From positions 173,501 to 237,500 of the forward strand of contig CP046179.1 of assembly GCA_014075275.1 (NCBI GenBank): a DNA stretch of 64,000 bases, read 5' to 3'. Of the stretch, positions 8,595 to 16,756 are shown piece by piece (position 1 is the first letter of the stretch; each line of letters starts with the position of its first letter). This stretch comes from Boseongicola sp. Its GTDB lineage: Bacteria; Pseudomonadota; Alphaproteobacteria; Rhodobacterales; Rhodobacteraceae. The translations under genes were made by a program, and so were the position numbers. The notes below the pieces were generated by a model. It did no database searches, had not been told where the DNA came from, and saw nothing but the letters and a program-made list of their open reading frames with translations.

Positions 8595-9173
8595 ATGTAT
8601 CGTCGTCATTTCCTTACCGCACTGGCCGCGACCTTGGCTGTGCGACCGGCTTGGGCTGCGCCGCAACAGTATATTCTGGATGTCGAACAATCGGTTGTCG
8701 GGTTCAGTTATGTGCTGAACGGCAGCAAGGTGAATGGCCGTATGCCGGTTAAAAGTGCAGATATCGCGCTGGATATCGACCGGTTGGAAAACAGCAATGT
8801 TACCGCTGTTCTGGATGTGCGCCGCGCCAAGGCGGGGCCGTTTTATGCCACCGAGGCAATGAAGGATGCCAGCGTTCTGGACACCAGAATGTTCCCTGAA
8901 ATCCGCTTTCAATCTGACGAGATCGAGCGCGTGAAGGGCGGTGCCAGGATTGGCGGAGACATCACCATTCGCGATGTCACGCGGCCAATTTTGCTGGAGG
9001 CGCGACTGTTTCGTCAGGTTGGTACAGAGGCCGGAGATCGCAGTCGGTTGTCGATCTTGATGACCGGAGACATTGATCGGCGCGACTTTGGCGCCACGGG
9101 TTTTCCCAGGTTGGTGGGGCCGGAGATAGGCTTGAAGATATTGACCAGAGTTACGCTGGAAAGCGCGCGCTAG
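8595..9173 (+). CDS. YceI-family periplasmic lipid-binding protein
   Basis: The 192-residue protein has a signal peptide cleaved after RPAWA, then a YceI-like lipocalin barrel: YILDVEQSVVGFSYVLNG near the start, FPEIRFQSDEIE in the middle and DIDRRDFGATG near the end. YceI proteins bind isoprenoid or other hydrophobic ligands in the periplasm. It follows the ImuA-like gene by 37 bases but is functionally unrelated as far as can be seen. Confidence 0.85.
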   Translation: MYRRHFLTALAATLAVRPAWAAPQQYILDVEQSVVGFSYVLNGSKVNGRMPVKSADIALDIDRLENSNVTAVLDVRRAKAGPFYATEAMKDASVLDTRMFPEIRFQSDEIERVKGGARIGGDITIRDVTRPILLEARLFRQVGTEAGDRSRLSILMTGDIDRRDFGATGFPRLVGPEIGLKILTRVTLESAR

Positions 9174-9482
9174 GTCGCGGCTGATCAAGTTGGAATACTG
9201 TCAAAATCTGAGTAATGGCATAGAAATAAATATTATAAAACAGGTGTTTATGATTTGAAGCTCATCTATTTTTGCAGGCATTCATATCATCGCCCAATCG
9301 TCGAATATTGGGGCTTGGGTATCTTTTGGTGGCTGTGGTTGCGGTGCTTGATCTGGCATGACGTATCCTTTCGATGTCATCCAGACTTGGGGGCAAACAT
9401 GGCGAAAGCCAGCCATCTTTCAAACGGCTGGCTTGAATGTGATGCGCAGTGAGCTCGCTGAAATTTCGAGCCCAGAGCGGGA
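9174..9482. other. Intergenic stretch between yceI-like and cold-shock genes
   Basis: This interval of about 309 bases is AT-richer than its neighbours near 9215-9260. It holds no open frame I believe in; a 65-codon frame on the plus strand lacks coding character. The only structure noted is the hairpin at 9406-9434, listed separately. Confidence 0.5.
9406..9434 (-). terminator. Hairpin downstream of the cold-shock gene
   Basis: AAGCCAGCC at 9406-9414 pairs perfectly with GGCTGGCTT at 9426-9434 across an 11-base loop. On the minus strand it lies about 50 bases past the cold-shock stop codon and is followed by TTTCG, so a weak intrinsic terminator is plausible. Confidence 0.5.
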
Positions 9483-9689
9483 TTACAGCAGTGTGATATC
9501 TGCCGCGTTCTCGCGACCGTCACGGCCAGCCTCTAATTCGTAGCTGACTTTCTGATTGTCTGCGAGGCCGGTGAGGCCAGAGCGCTCGACGGCGCTGATG
9601 TGGACGAATACGTCTTTACCGCCTTCATCAGGTGCAATGAAGCCGAAGCCTTTAGTTGTATTAAACCATTTCACGGTGCCGTTTGGCAT
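9483..9689 (-). CDS. Cold-shock protein, CspA family (copy 1)
   Basis: The 68-residue single cold-shock domain carries the two RNA-binding motifs KGFGFI (RNP1) and VFVHISAV (RNP2). It binds single-stranded RNA/DNA and acts as an RNA chaperone. AGGAGA lies before ATG 9689; a longer upstream frame would add a non-homologous N-terminus. About 190 bases of untranslated sequence lie upstream, which may carry the leader common to csp mRNAs. A second, very similar copy lies at 11528. Confidence 0.95.
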   Translation of the reverse strand: MPNGTVKWFNTTKGFGFIAPDEGGKDVFVHISAVERSGLTGLADNQKVSYELEAGRDGRENAADITLL

Positions 9690-9970
9690 AACGTGTGTCT
9701 CCTTGAAGTAACCCGCCCACATTCTGCGACGGCTTGGCATCGGCCCGTTTCGAGACTGACAGCCGGAAACCGGTGGCAATTGATCATTCCGAGTTTTTGC
9801 GGGACCCAAAATGCAGATATGGGCGTTAGAATCAAGGAAATTCACCGTTCGCTGGAATGTGACCTGTTGCAACACCGGTGATAAAGTCTTGGAATGCCGG
9901 GGCATTTGACCTCTTGCCGTTGGAATGTTTGAAAAGACGATCAGGGAATGAGCGAGGGGGCACGCAGTAT

Positions 9971-10423
9971 ATGAGCGGTGGATTGGCGATGGGGATCGGT
10001 GCGACGGTGCTGATGGACCTTTGGGCCGTGGTGTTAAGCCGGCTGGCCGGGGTGGCCCCGCCGAATTGGGCGATGGTCGGGCGTTGGGTCGATCACCTAT
10101 CCAAAGGCGTTGTTTTTCATGATGATATCGCCGACGCGCAGCCCGTGGCGCAGGAGCTGAGATTGGGCTGGGTCTTTCACTATGTGGTGGGGGCGATCTA
10201 TGGGGTTGTCTTGGTGTCGATTGTCGGTGTGCCGACGTTTATTGAAGCCTGGGTCTTTGCTTTGGTCACCATTGGGTTTGGCTGGTTTCTGTTGCATCCG
10301 GGATTGGGCTTAGGATGGGCCGCATCCAAGGTGCCGGAGCCGGGCAAGGCGCGTGCGATGGGCCTGGTTGCTCATACGGTGTTTGGTGTTGGATTGTGGG
10401 GAGTTTCGGTGATTTTATCCTGA
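9971..10423 (+). CDS. DUF2938 family membrane protein
   Basis: The 150-residue hydrophobic protein has about four membrane spans. It starts MSGGLAMGIGATVLMDLW, contains WAMVGRWV and ends VFGVGLWGVSVIL, matching DUF2938 inner-membrane proteins of unknown function. I chose ATG 9971 because GAGGGGG lies about 10 bases before it. Its 3' end overlaps the convergent small membrane gene by 9 bases. Confidence 0.75.
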   Translation: MSGGLAMGIGATVLMDLWAVVLSRLAGVAPPNWAMVGRWVDHLSKGVVFHDDIADAQPVAQELRLGWVFHYVVGAIYGVVLVSIVGVPTFIEAWVFALVTIGFGWFLLHPGLGLGWAASKVPEPGKARAMGLVAHTVFGVGLWGVSVILS

Positions 10424-10687
10424 TTTATCAGCCGGTTGTCGGGTGCGCCAGAATTGGACAAGGGCGACGATCGCGATCAGGGACCACAGGACTTCGATGA
10501 CGATGGCTCCGGCGTTTGGGCGATACCAGAGCGACAGGAGTATGAGGGCCGCACCTGCGAGATTGGCGAGGTTGTAAGCCGGGCGTTTTGGATCGACCCA
10601 GCCCCGTGAGACCGCAAGGTAAGCCCATGCGATTAAAAGAGAACCGAGGACTCCGATATAGTCGATGAGGGTGATATCCGCCAACAT
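10415..10687 (-). CDS. Small membrane protein, CBU_0592-like
   Basis: The 90-residue protein has three hydrophobic segments (DYIGVLGSLLIAWAYLAVS, YNLANLAGAALILLSLWY and IEVLWSLIAIVALVQFW), the pattern of the CBU_0592 family of small integral membrane proteins. No good ribosome site is visible before ATG 10687. An upstream extension in the same frame is possible but looks non-coding. The function is unknown. Confidence 0.6.
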   Translation of the reverse strand: MLADITLIDYIGVLGSLLIAWAYLAVSRGWVDPKRPAYNLANLAGAALILLSLWYRPNAGAIVIEVLWSLIAIVALVQFWRTRQPADKSG

Positions 10688-10954
10688 GGGCGCGACGGTA
10701 ATGGCGTCGTGGCGACTTGCCAAGAGGGGCCGGATTTCGACGCGAAATCCGGGGAGCGTGCGTGCCGCCCGCTGGCCTTCGGCGAGGATATTTTTGGGCC
10801 GATAATTGCCGGGGATTGGTTGAAATAGGCCGTCTGTTTCGCGTCGGTATCGTGTCGGTATGACGTCGGTGGCTGCGCACGCATGGTTTTTCATTGATTA
10901 AGGTCTGGGCGTCAGGCTGGGGCGGCTTCACATCTGATCAAAGGAGATTGATGG

Positions 10955-11500
10955 ATGACTTTGCCCTGGATGCCCACGAAGGGTCCGAAATCAAAACGAC
11001 TGGCCGAGGCGCGTTTGCGGCAGTTGGTTTATCAGGCGTCATTGGAAGATGATGACGGATTTCTGGCGGCTGCCCGGCGGGAGGTGCCCGAGGCCTGGCT
11101 GACACTGGAGATGGATTTGGATGTGGCCGAGCCGAAAGAGAAGGTTTCGTTATATCTGGATAAGTCAGTCGCGCAGATGTTCCGGCGTATGGGGGCGGGG
11201 TATCACGCGCGCATCAACCGGATACTGGCGACCTGGGTTCAGATGAAGATGTCAGAGGCGCTTGTTACAGAGGTGGATCTGCTGAGCCAGATCGAAGCGG
11301 ACATGGCCGAGGCCGGGCGCGAGGAGGTTGGATGCCATCTGGAAGAGGGGCGTCGGGCCTTGCATCAAAGCTGGGCTTATAATCAAGGCATGCTGGATGC
11401 ATCCGAACCTGAGGCGCGGGCATTGCTGGCATCTGAAATATTGGGAGGAGAGGGGTCAGCTGGGCGCGAACGCCCAGCTGATGTATCTGATGCGGCCTGA
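10955..11500 (+). CDS. BrnA-antitoxin-like DNA-binding protein, orphan
   Basis: The middle of this 181-residue protein contains KVSLYLDKSVAQMFRRMGAG, then YHARINRILATWV. This matches the ribbon-helix-helix C-terminal part of BrnA antitoxins (pattern: strand, helix, Gly-x-GY, arginine-rich helix). It is about twice the length of a normal BrnA and has extra helical sequence on both sides. No BrnT-like toxin gene is adjacent. It may act as a plain regulator. GGAG lies 8 bases before ATG 10955. A perfect hairpin (11456-11481) lies within its last codons. Confidence 0.6.
   Translation: MTLPWMPTKGPKSKRLAEARLRQLVYQASLEDDDGFLAAARREVPEAWLTLEMDLDVAEPKEKVSLYLDKSVAQMFRRMGAGYHARINRILATWVQMKMSEALVTEVDLLSQIEADMAEAGREEVGCHLEEGRRALHQSWAYNQGMLDASEPEARALLASEILGGEGSAGRERPADVSDAA
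11456..11481. terminator. Perfect 11-bp hairpin between convergent genes
   Basis: TCAGCTGGGCG, a CGAA loop and CGCCCAGCTGA form a perfect stem. It lies inside the 3' end of the BrnA-like gene and about 47 bases past the stop of the second cold-shock gene on the other strand. There is no T-run on either side, so it is a stable 3' structure more than a classic intrinsic terminator. Confidence 0.45.
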
Positions 11501-11527
11501 GGCGATGCTTCGGGCCTGTTAGCCGTC

Positions 11528-11734
11528 TTAGGACAGCTGAATGTTGATCGCGCTTTCGCGTCCGTCGCGGCCAGCTTCGAGATCGAAGGTGACTTTCTGG
11601 TCGTCGGCCAGACCGGTGAGGCCCGAACGCTCGACTGCAGAGATGTGGACGAATACGTCTTTGCCGCCGGATTCCGGTGCAATAAAGCCGTAGCCTTTAG
11701 TTGTGTTAAACCATTTCACGGTGCCATTAGCCAT
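11528..11734 (-). CDS. Cold-shock protein, CspA family (copy 2)
   Basis: The 68-residue cold-shock domain has KGYGFI and VFVHISAV motifs. It is nearly identical in length and sequence to the copy at 9483, with differences mainly in the C-terminal third, so the two are recent paralogues. AGGAG precedes ATG 11734. Like copy 1 it has a long upstream non-coding leader. The likely role is RNA chaperoning during cold or growth-phase transitions. Confidence 0.95.
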   Translation of the reverse strand: MANGTVKWFNTTKGYGFIAPESGGKDVFVHISAVERSGLTGLADDQKVTFDLEAGRDGRESAINIQLS

Positions 11735-12268
11735 CGTGACGTCTCCTAATTTATGCCACCCACGGGATGCGGTGGCCCGGCTTAGTTGGTCTGTATCGAT
11801 AGACTGGCGGCCGATTAGGGAAGTCAGTGGTCGAGATAGATAACGTAGCTGAGGCGGCATATGGGATGGTTCAGCGCGAAAAGCAAGGGTTTTGTTGGGT
11901 TTGTGCGGCCAGCATATGGTCGGTGTTGTGATGTCGGACACCGGGGGGCTGGATGAGGGAGGCGTGAGATTTCAAGGATGTGATGGGGCGCGACTTCGCC
12001 CCATCGGTGGTTGTGCTGGCGGATGGGGTCGGCAATGTGTTCGAGGACGTCTGCGCCGACGTCTCTGTCAGAATCAGTGCCACGGAGCGCAACGATGAAG
12101 GTTGCGGCGCACTCGAAATCGGGGGTGGTTGTCGACCCTGCGCCAAAGGGTGTTGCTGCAAAGACGTCAATTGCGGCGGCTTCGGAATTCGGTTTAGCCG
12201 CGCCATTCCATTGCCAATTCAGGAAGCAACCCGTCAGTTGTCCGTCGTCAGGGTTTTGGGAACCAAGA
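11735..12268. other. Non-coding or decayed stretch left of the IS element
   Basis: Apart from the cold-shock leader, I see no convincing gene in these 530 bases. On the minus strand one frame stays open from the IS edge (about 12266) to about 11850 without a good start. It reads for example NWQWNGAAKPNSEAAAIDVF. It could be the remnant of a gene interrupted by the IS, but no family was recognised and it is not called. Confidence 0.35.
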
Positions 12269-12312
12269 GTTGCTTAAACAAGTAAAGAGTTTGGCTCGTC
12301 TGGTTGATGTTA

Positions 12313-13293
12313 TTATGCGGCGCGCTGTCTGTGATGCAAGCGCCGCGCTTCGAGCGTCTTTCGTTTGATCCTTTCCCGTTGTCTTAGAATGGCTTTGTCA
12401 CGCCCGAAGTAGACGTCGGCGGGTGTGACGTTGTTCAGGCTCTCGTGGTAGCGCTTGTGATTGTAGTGATCGACGAAGGCTTCGATCTGGGTTTCGAGGT
12501 CTCCCGGAAGGAAGTAGTTCTCCAATAGGATGCGGTTCTTCAGGGTTTGATGCCACCTCTCGATCTTGCCCTGTGTCTGGGGATGATATGGTGCGCCCCG
12601 AGAATGCTTCATGCCTTTGTCCTGCAGCCATTCAGCCAGATCGCCAGAGACGTAACTGGACCCGTTGTCGCTGAGGAGGCGGGGTTTGTGGATGACGTGA
12701 ACCTGATCGCACCCTGATGCTTGTAGCGCCAAATCCAGGGTGTCCGTCACGTCCTCTGCCCGCATGTTCGTGCAGAGTTTCCACGAGATGATGTAGCGGC
12801 TGTAGTCGTCCAGGATTGTGCTGAGATAGAACCAGCCCCAGCCAAGCACTTTGAGATAGGTGAAGTCGGTTTGCCAAAGCTGGTTGATCGCAGTGGTCTT
12901 GTCTTTGAACTCGTTTGCCGCCTTGAGCACGATAAAGGCCGGGCTGGTGATCAGATCGTGGGCCTTCAGGGCCCGATAGACTGAAGATTCCGAGACGAAG
13001 TAGCGCTCCCGATCCGTGAACGTCACTGCCAGTTCGCGCGGCGACAGCTCCGTCTCCTGCAGCGCCAGCTTGACGACCTTGCGCCGGACTTCGTCGGGGA
13101 TGCGGTTCCAGACATGTCTGGGCTTAGGCGCTTGATCCACAAGGCCAGCGTCGCCGCGCTGCCGATACCGATCATACCAACGGTAAAATGTGGTGCGGGG
13201 GATGCCCAGCTTTGCCAATGTTCGACGAGCAGACAAATGCGACCCCTCAACAAGCCGGATGATCTCCAACTTCTCAGATGCAGCATACCTCAT
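12313..13293 (-). CDS. IS3-family transposase OrfB (DDE integrase core)
   Basis: The 326-residue protein has an N-terminal helix-turn-helix region (LAKLGIPRTTFYRWYDRYRQ) followed by an rve integrase domain. Its catalytic acidic residues lie in QTDFTYLK, LLSDNGSSY and GKIERWHQTLK. The ATG overlaps the orfA stop as ATGA. The frame is also open upstream, so production of an OrfAB fusion by slippage on the A7 run (13322-13328) is likely, as in other IS3 elements. It appears intact. Confidence 0.9.
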   Translation of the reverse strand: MRYAASEKLEIIRLVEGSHLSARRTLAKLGIPRTTFYRWYDRYRQRGDAGLVDQAPKPRHVWNRIPDEVRRKVVKLALQETELSPRELAVTFTDRERYFVSESSVYRALKAHDLITSPAFIVLKAANEFKDKTTAINQLWQTDFTYLKVLGWGWFYLSTILDDYSRYIISWKLCTNMRAEDVTDTLDLALQASGCDQVHVIHKPRLLSDNGSSYVSGDLAEWLQDKGMKHSRGAPYHPQTQGKIERWHQTLKNRILLENYFLPGDLETQIEAFVDHYNHKRYHESLNNVTPADVYFGRDKAILRQRERIKRKTLEARRLHHRQRAA

Positions 13294-13664
13294 TCTTGGT
13301 CGCCCCCACCGCCGGTCATGCTTTTTTTGAGAAGACGCAGTTCCAGTGTTTGCTCGGCAACGACCTCCTTCAGGTCTCGGGCTTCGCGGCGCAGGTCCTT
13401 GACTTCGTCGGTCGTAGCCGCACGCGCCGTATCTCCAGCAAGCCGCCGTTTGCCAGCTTCCATGAAGTCCTTGGACCATTTGTAGTAGATACCTTGAGAT
13501 ATTCCCTCACGACGGCACAACTCAGCAATGCTGTCTTCGCCACGCAAGCCATCCAGCACGATCCGGATCTTCTCTTCTGACGAATACTGTTTGCGCGTCG
13601 CGCGCTTGATCTCTTTGACGATCTGCTCGCCGGGGCTCCTGCGAGTTCCAGTTGTCTGTCTCAT
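13290..13664 (-). CDS. IS3-family transposase OrfA
   Basis: The 124-residue helix-turn-helix protein contains KQYSSEEKIRIVLDGLRGED and CRREGISQGIYYKWSKDFME, followed by a leucine-zipper-like coiled coil (LRREARDLKEVVAEQTLELR). OrfA proteins bind the IS ends and regulate transposition. GAGGAG precedes ATG 13664. The slippery run AAAAAAAG on the minus strand (13322-13328) near its end is the probable -1 frameshift site into orfB. Confidence 0.9.
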   Translation of the reverse strand: MRQTTGTRRSPGEQIVKEIKRATRKQYSSEEKIRIVLDGLRGEDSIAELCRREGISQGIYYKWSKDFMEAGKRRLAGDTARAATTDEVKDLRREARDLKEVVAEQTLELRLLKKSMTGGGGDQE

Positions 13665-13708
13665 GTCCCACTCCTCAGTGGTTACGATGAGCCAACAAAA
13701 CTCTCTTA

Positions 13709-14128
13709 TCAAATTAACCTAATTGGACCCATAGGCGCTGACTTCAGACAATATTGGGATACGAGAACTTCCAATGCTCTTCTCCGCTGAGCGTTGCTTG
13801 AGGCATTTTCGACCTCCAGCATAACTTGCACGATTGGAGTTTTCTGCGCTTCAACCCAATCAATTTGGCAATCATTGAAAATCGTTGTTTGGTCAATCTT
13901 GGTGCCATCGTTCCTTATGCATCCGCGCAGGTCGGCACCTGTGAAATCGAACCCCCGAAGATCCTCATCGCGCAAATCAAGACCTCGAAGGTCACAGAAC
14001 CGAAAGTCACATCGTGGGTCTAAAGAGCCAAGCGTCGCCAAACTCGAGAATGACCATTCTTCAGACTCCAAAACGTCCTGAATGCGTTTGATGTCGACCG
14101 CAGGTAATAATTCTTCAAGTATCGGCAT
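13709..14128 (-). CDS. Pentapeptide-repeat protein, possibly 3'-altered by the IS
   Basis: The 139-residue protein has a central run of A(D/N)LxX-type pentapeptides (CDFRFCDLRGLDLRDEDLRG, then FDFTGADLRGC) that would fold as a right-handed beta-helix segment. A helical C-terminal half follows (VQVMLEVENASSNAQRRRAL). The last codons run to the IS boundary, so the natural C-terminus may have been changed. The start overlaps the upstream unknown gene by 14 bases. The function is unknown; pentapeptide proteins range from gyrase protection to effector scaffolds. Confidence 0.7.
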   Translation of the reverse strand: MPILEELLPAVDIKRIQDVLESEEWSFSSLATLGSLDPRCDFRFCDLRGLDLRDEDLRGFDFTGADLRGCIRNDGTKIDQTTIFNDCQIDWVEAQKTPIVQVMLEVENASSNAQRRRALEVLVSQYCLKSAPMGPIRLI

Positions 14129-14888
14129 TGCCGCTCTCCTGTAGCGTGCTTTGCGAAACGGTTATTACGCCATACTTTTCAGCCAATTCTTTTTGTCCAA
14201 GGCTATCAGCTACGGACTTCCCAAGAATTGCCTTAACAATCTTTTCTTTGTGGACCAGTTTTCGGAAATCCCTTTGCAGAGGCATTCCATCTGGACGAAT
14301 GTTCAGGTCTTTTTTGCGAACTACGATCTTGGCACTGACTTCAACCATGTTTGTGTCTGGGTTTAGGGTTACCACACAAAGCCTCTCGTTGGCGATATAC
14401 GTATCATCCAAGGAATGATCAGCGTCGGCGTCTGGCTCTTCAACCGACCATTTCTGTCCGGCCTTGGCCTTAACCCTGTGGCGCTTTCCCTCTGTAATCG
14501 ACTTCTTGGACCGTTTTGTGGACCTCTTCTTTCCAGCGCCAACGGAAGCAATCAAGTCGGCGGATTGGGGGGTCGCGGCCAGATTCGCGTCGGCACCAAC
14601 GGATGCTTCGTCTTCATCAGATATCTCGACCAATTCCGTCGATGTTCGCCCGCTCCCATCATTCAGTCTAGTGCCGGGTTTGATCTTTGACCCCCAAAGT
14701 TCGAGTTGCAATGATGCTCTCGAAACGCCAATTTCGACAGAGAGCGATTCCACTTCAAGGTCATACAACGAGAAGCGCAACTCCGCGTTTATTTCATGTT
14801 CATCCGATGCGTCATCGTATGACGATTGGTTGAGTTCAAGCTCAGCGAGGTCCGCGAAAGGATTTTGGTGCTTTGGCTCAAGCGTCAT
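14115..14888 (-). CDS. Unrecognised 257-residue protein coupled to ettA
   Basis: No family was recognised. It has an acidic N-terminus, a beta-rich region around residues 35-75 (RFSLYDLEVESLSVEIGVSR), an Asp/Glu-rich linker, a Lys/Arg-rich block (KKRSTKRSKKS) at about 125, and a second ordered domain from about 165 (RLCVVTLNPDTNMVEVSAKI) to the end. Its ATG overlaps the ettA stop as TGATG. It also overlaps the pentapeptide gene. Base composition is AT-richer than that of ettA, suggesting an acquired accessory gene that landed at the ettA stop codon. Confidence 0.6.
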   Translation of the reverse strand: MTLEPKHQNPFADLAELELNQSSYDDASDEHEINAELRFSLYDLEVESLSVEIGVSRASLQLELWGSKIKPGTRLNDGSGRTSTELVEISDEDEASVGADANLAATPQSADLIASVGAGKKRSTKRSKKSITEGKRHRVKAKAGQKWSVEEPDADADHSLDDTYIANERLCVVTLNPDTNMVEVSAKIVVRKKDLNIRPDGMPLQRDFRKLVHKEKIVKAILGKSVADSLGQKELAEKYGVITVSQSTLQESGNADT

Positions 14889-16537
14889 CAGCGTGTAAAT
14901 TTCTTATGCTTCATCCGTTTTGGTTCGACGTCCCCTAACCGCCGCTTCTTATCTTCTTCGTAATCCTCGAAGTTGCCTTCGAACCACTCGACATGGGCCT
15001 CGCCTTCGAAGGCCAGGATGTGCGTGCAGATGCGGTCGAGGAAGAAGCGGTCGTGGGAGATGACGACGGCGCAGCCTGCGAAATCGACCAGGGCGTCTTC
15101 GAGGGCGCGCAGGGTCTCGACGTCAAGGTCGTTGGTAGGTTCATCGAGGAGGAGGACGTTGCCGCCGGATTTCAGGAGTTTGGCCATGTGGACGCGGTTG
15201 CGTTTGCCGCCCGAGAGGCTGCCGACCTTTTTCTGCTGGTCGCCGTCTTTGAAGTTGAAGGCCGAGCAGTAGGCGCGGGAGTTCATTTGGGCGTCGCCCA
15301 GTTGGATCACCTCGCCACCGGATGAGATTTCTTCCCAGACGGTGACGGCCGGGTCCAGCGCGTCGCGGGATTGGTCGACGTAAGACAGTTGGACGGTGTC
15401 GCCGTAGCTGACTTCGCCGCCGTCGGGTTGTTCCTGGCCCGTCAACATGCGGAAGAGCGTGGTTTTACCCGCGCCGTTGGGACCGATGACGCCGACGATG
15501 CCGCCGGGCGGCAGCGAGAAGTCGAGGTTCTCGATCAGTAGTTTGTCACCCATGGCTTTCTTCAGGTCGGTGACTTCGATCACCTTCGAGCCAAGACGTT
15601 GACCGTTGGGGATGATGATCTGGGCGCGCGACAGTTTCTCACGCTCGGACTGACCGGCGAGTTCGTTATAGGCGTTGATCCGGGCCTTTTGTTTGGCTTG
15701 CCGGGCCTTGGCACCCTGCTGCATCCATTCCAATTCGCGTTCGAGGGTTTTCTGCTTGGATTTATCCTCGCGGGCTTCCTGGGCGAGGCGTTTGGCCTTT
15801 TGACCGAGCCAGCTTGAGTAGTTGCCTTCGTAGGGAATACCGCGGCCACGGTCGAGTTCCAGGATCCAACCGGTGATGTCATCCAGGAAATAGCGGTCGT
15901 GTGTGACGATCAGGATTGTGCCTTTGTAATCAATGAGGTGCTGTTGCAGCCAGGCGATGGTTTCAGCGTCGAGGTGGTTGGTCGGTTCATCGAGAAGCAG
16001 CATTTCGGGGGCTTCGAGGAGCAGTTTGCAAAGGGCGACACGTCGGGCTTCACCGCCGGAAAGAGTTGTGACATCGGCGTCGTCGGGCGGACAGCGCAGG
16101 GCCTCCATCGCGACGTCGATCTGGGCGTCGAGATCCCAGAGGTTGCTCGAGTCGATCTCGTCCTGAAGGGTGGCCATTTCATCGGCGGTCTCATCCGAGT
16201 AGTTCATCGCCAGCTCGTTATACTTATCAAGCTTGGCCTTCTTTTCGGCGACGCCCAGCATGACATTGTCACGCACGCTTAGGGTTTCGTCGAGCTTGGG
16301 TTCCTGGGGCAGATAGCCGACGCGGGCACCTTCGGCGGCCCATGCCTCGCCCGCGAAATCCTTGTCGAGACCGGCCATGATTTTCAGCAGGGTCGATTTA
16401 CCGGCACCGTTGACGCCGACGACACCAATTTTGACGCCGGGCAGGAAGCTGAGGCGGATGTTCTCGAAGAGTTTCTTGCCACCGGGATATGTCTTGGAGA
16501 CGCCGTCCATGTGGTAGACGTATTGGTAAGCGGTCAT
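14888..16537 (-). CDS. ettA: Energy-dependent translational throttle protein EttA (ABC-F)
   Basis: The 549-residue ABC-F protein has two nucleotide-binding domains: Walker A GVNGAGKST and GPNGAGKTT, signatures LSGGEARR and LSGGKRNR, and Walker B LLLDEPTNHLD and LLLDEPTNDLD. The inter-domain linker is the lysine/arginine-rich P-site-tRNA interaction motif (KRLAQEAREDKSKQKTLERE). EttA binds the ribosomal E site and gates early elongation according to ATP/ADP. Length and the opening residues (QYVYHMDGVSKTYPGGKKL) match the family. It is the conserved anchor next to the accessory genes downstream. Confidence 0.95.
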   Translation of the reverse strand: MTAYQYVYHMDGVSKTYPGGKKLFENIRLSFLPGVKIGVVGVNGAGKSTLLKIMAGLDKDFAGEAWAAEGARVGYLPQEPKLDETLSVRDNVMLGVAEKKAKLDKYNELAMNYSDETADEMATLQDEIDSSNLWDLDAQIDVAMEALRCPPDDADVTTLSGGEARRVALCKLLLEAPEMLLLDEPTNHLDAETIAWLQQHLIDYKGTILIVTHDRYFLDDITGWILELDRGRGIPYEGNYSSWLGQKAKRLAQEAREDKSKQKTLERELEWMQQGAKARQAKQKARINAYNELAGQSEREKLSRAQIIIPNGQRLGSKVIEVTDLKKAMGDKLLIENLDFSLPPGGIVGVIGPNGAGKTTLFRMLTGQEQPDGGEVSYGDTVQLSYVDQSRDALDPAVTVWEEISSGGEVIQLGDAQMNSRAYCSAFNFKDGDQQKKVGSLSGGKRNRVHMAKLLKSGGNVLLLDEPTNDLDVETLRALEDALVDFAGCAVVISHDRFFLDRICTHILAFEGEAHVEWFEGNFEDYEEDKKRRLGDVEPKRMKHKKFTR

Positions 16538-16756
16538 GTCGAACTCTCCCCGGAATATCTGAGCAGGTTCGACTTAGCCGTGCCGCAGGGCGAATGCAAT
16601 TGGTGGTGTGATGGTTAAGATTTGTCTGGGCAAAGGTCGTGAAGTTGGCGGTTAAACTGGGTGCTCAGACCGGAGGCAGATCAGGCAGGTAAACTGCTGC
16701 GACAATTAAGAAGAAAGATTTGATCAATAACGGACGACTGAAAGCTAACCTTGAGT

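Larger units (their letters stand above)
12269..13718 (-). mobile_element. IS3-family insertion sequence
   Basis: The element is about 1.45 kb with orfA and orfB on the minus strand. Imperfect terminal inverted repeats are suggested by 12269-12300 and 13686-13718, which share GTT at their outer ends and GGCTC-TC at their inner ends. I could not identify a clean target duplication, so the ends are approximate. It lies against the 3' end of a pentapeptide-repeat gene and has probably trimmed or replaced that gene's last codons. Confidence 0.7.

Noticed and set aside
7845..9188. A 447-codon open frame on the minus strand
   Set aside because: It runs antisense to two plus-strand genes (the ImuA-like gene and the YceI gene) that have good starts and recognisable proteins; the minus frame has no family-like segments.
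9255..9452. A small frame after the yceI-like gene
   Set aside because: It is Trp/His-rich, has no ribosome site and no family pattern.
10955..11734. BrnA-like gene plus cold-shock gene as a toxin-antitoxin pair
   Set aside because: The cold-shock protein is an ordinary CspA-type protein on the other strand and there is no BrnT-like fold nearby.
13322..13328. The A7 run as evidence of a pseudogene in the IS
   Set aside because: In IS3 elements this is the normal programmed frameshift site, so orfA/orfB are considered intact.
12261..13719. AACC on both sides of the IS as a target duplication
   Set aside because: The tetramer appears near both ends, but the adjacent sequences do not line up as inverted repeats if it is taken as the boundary.
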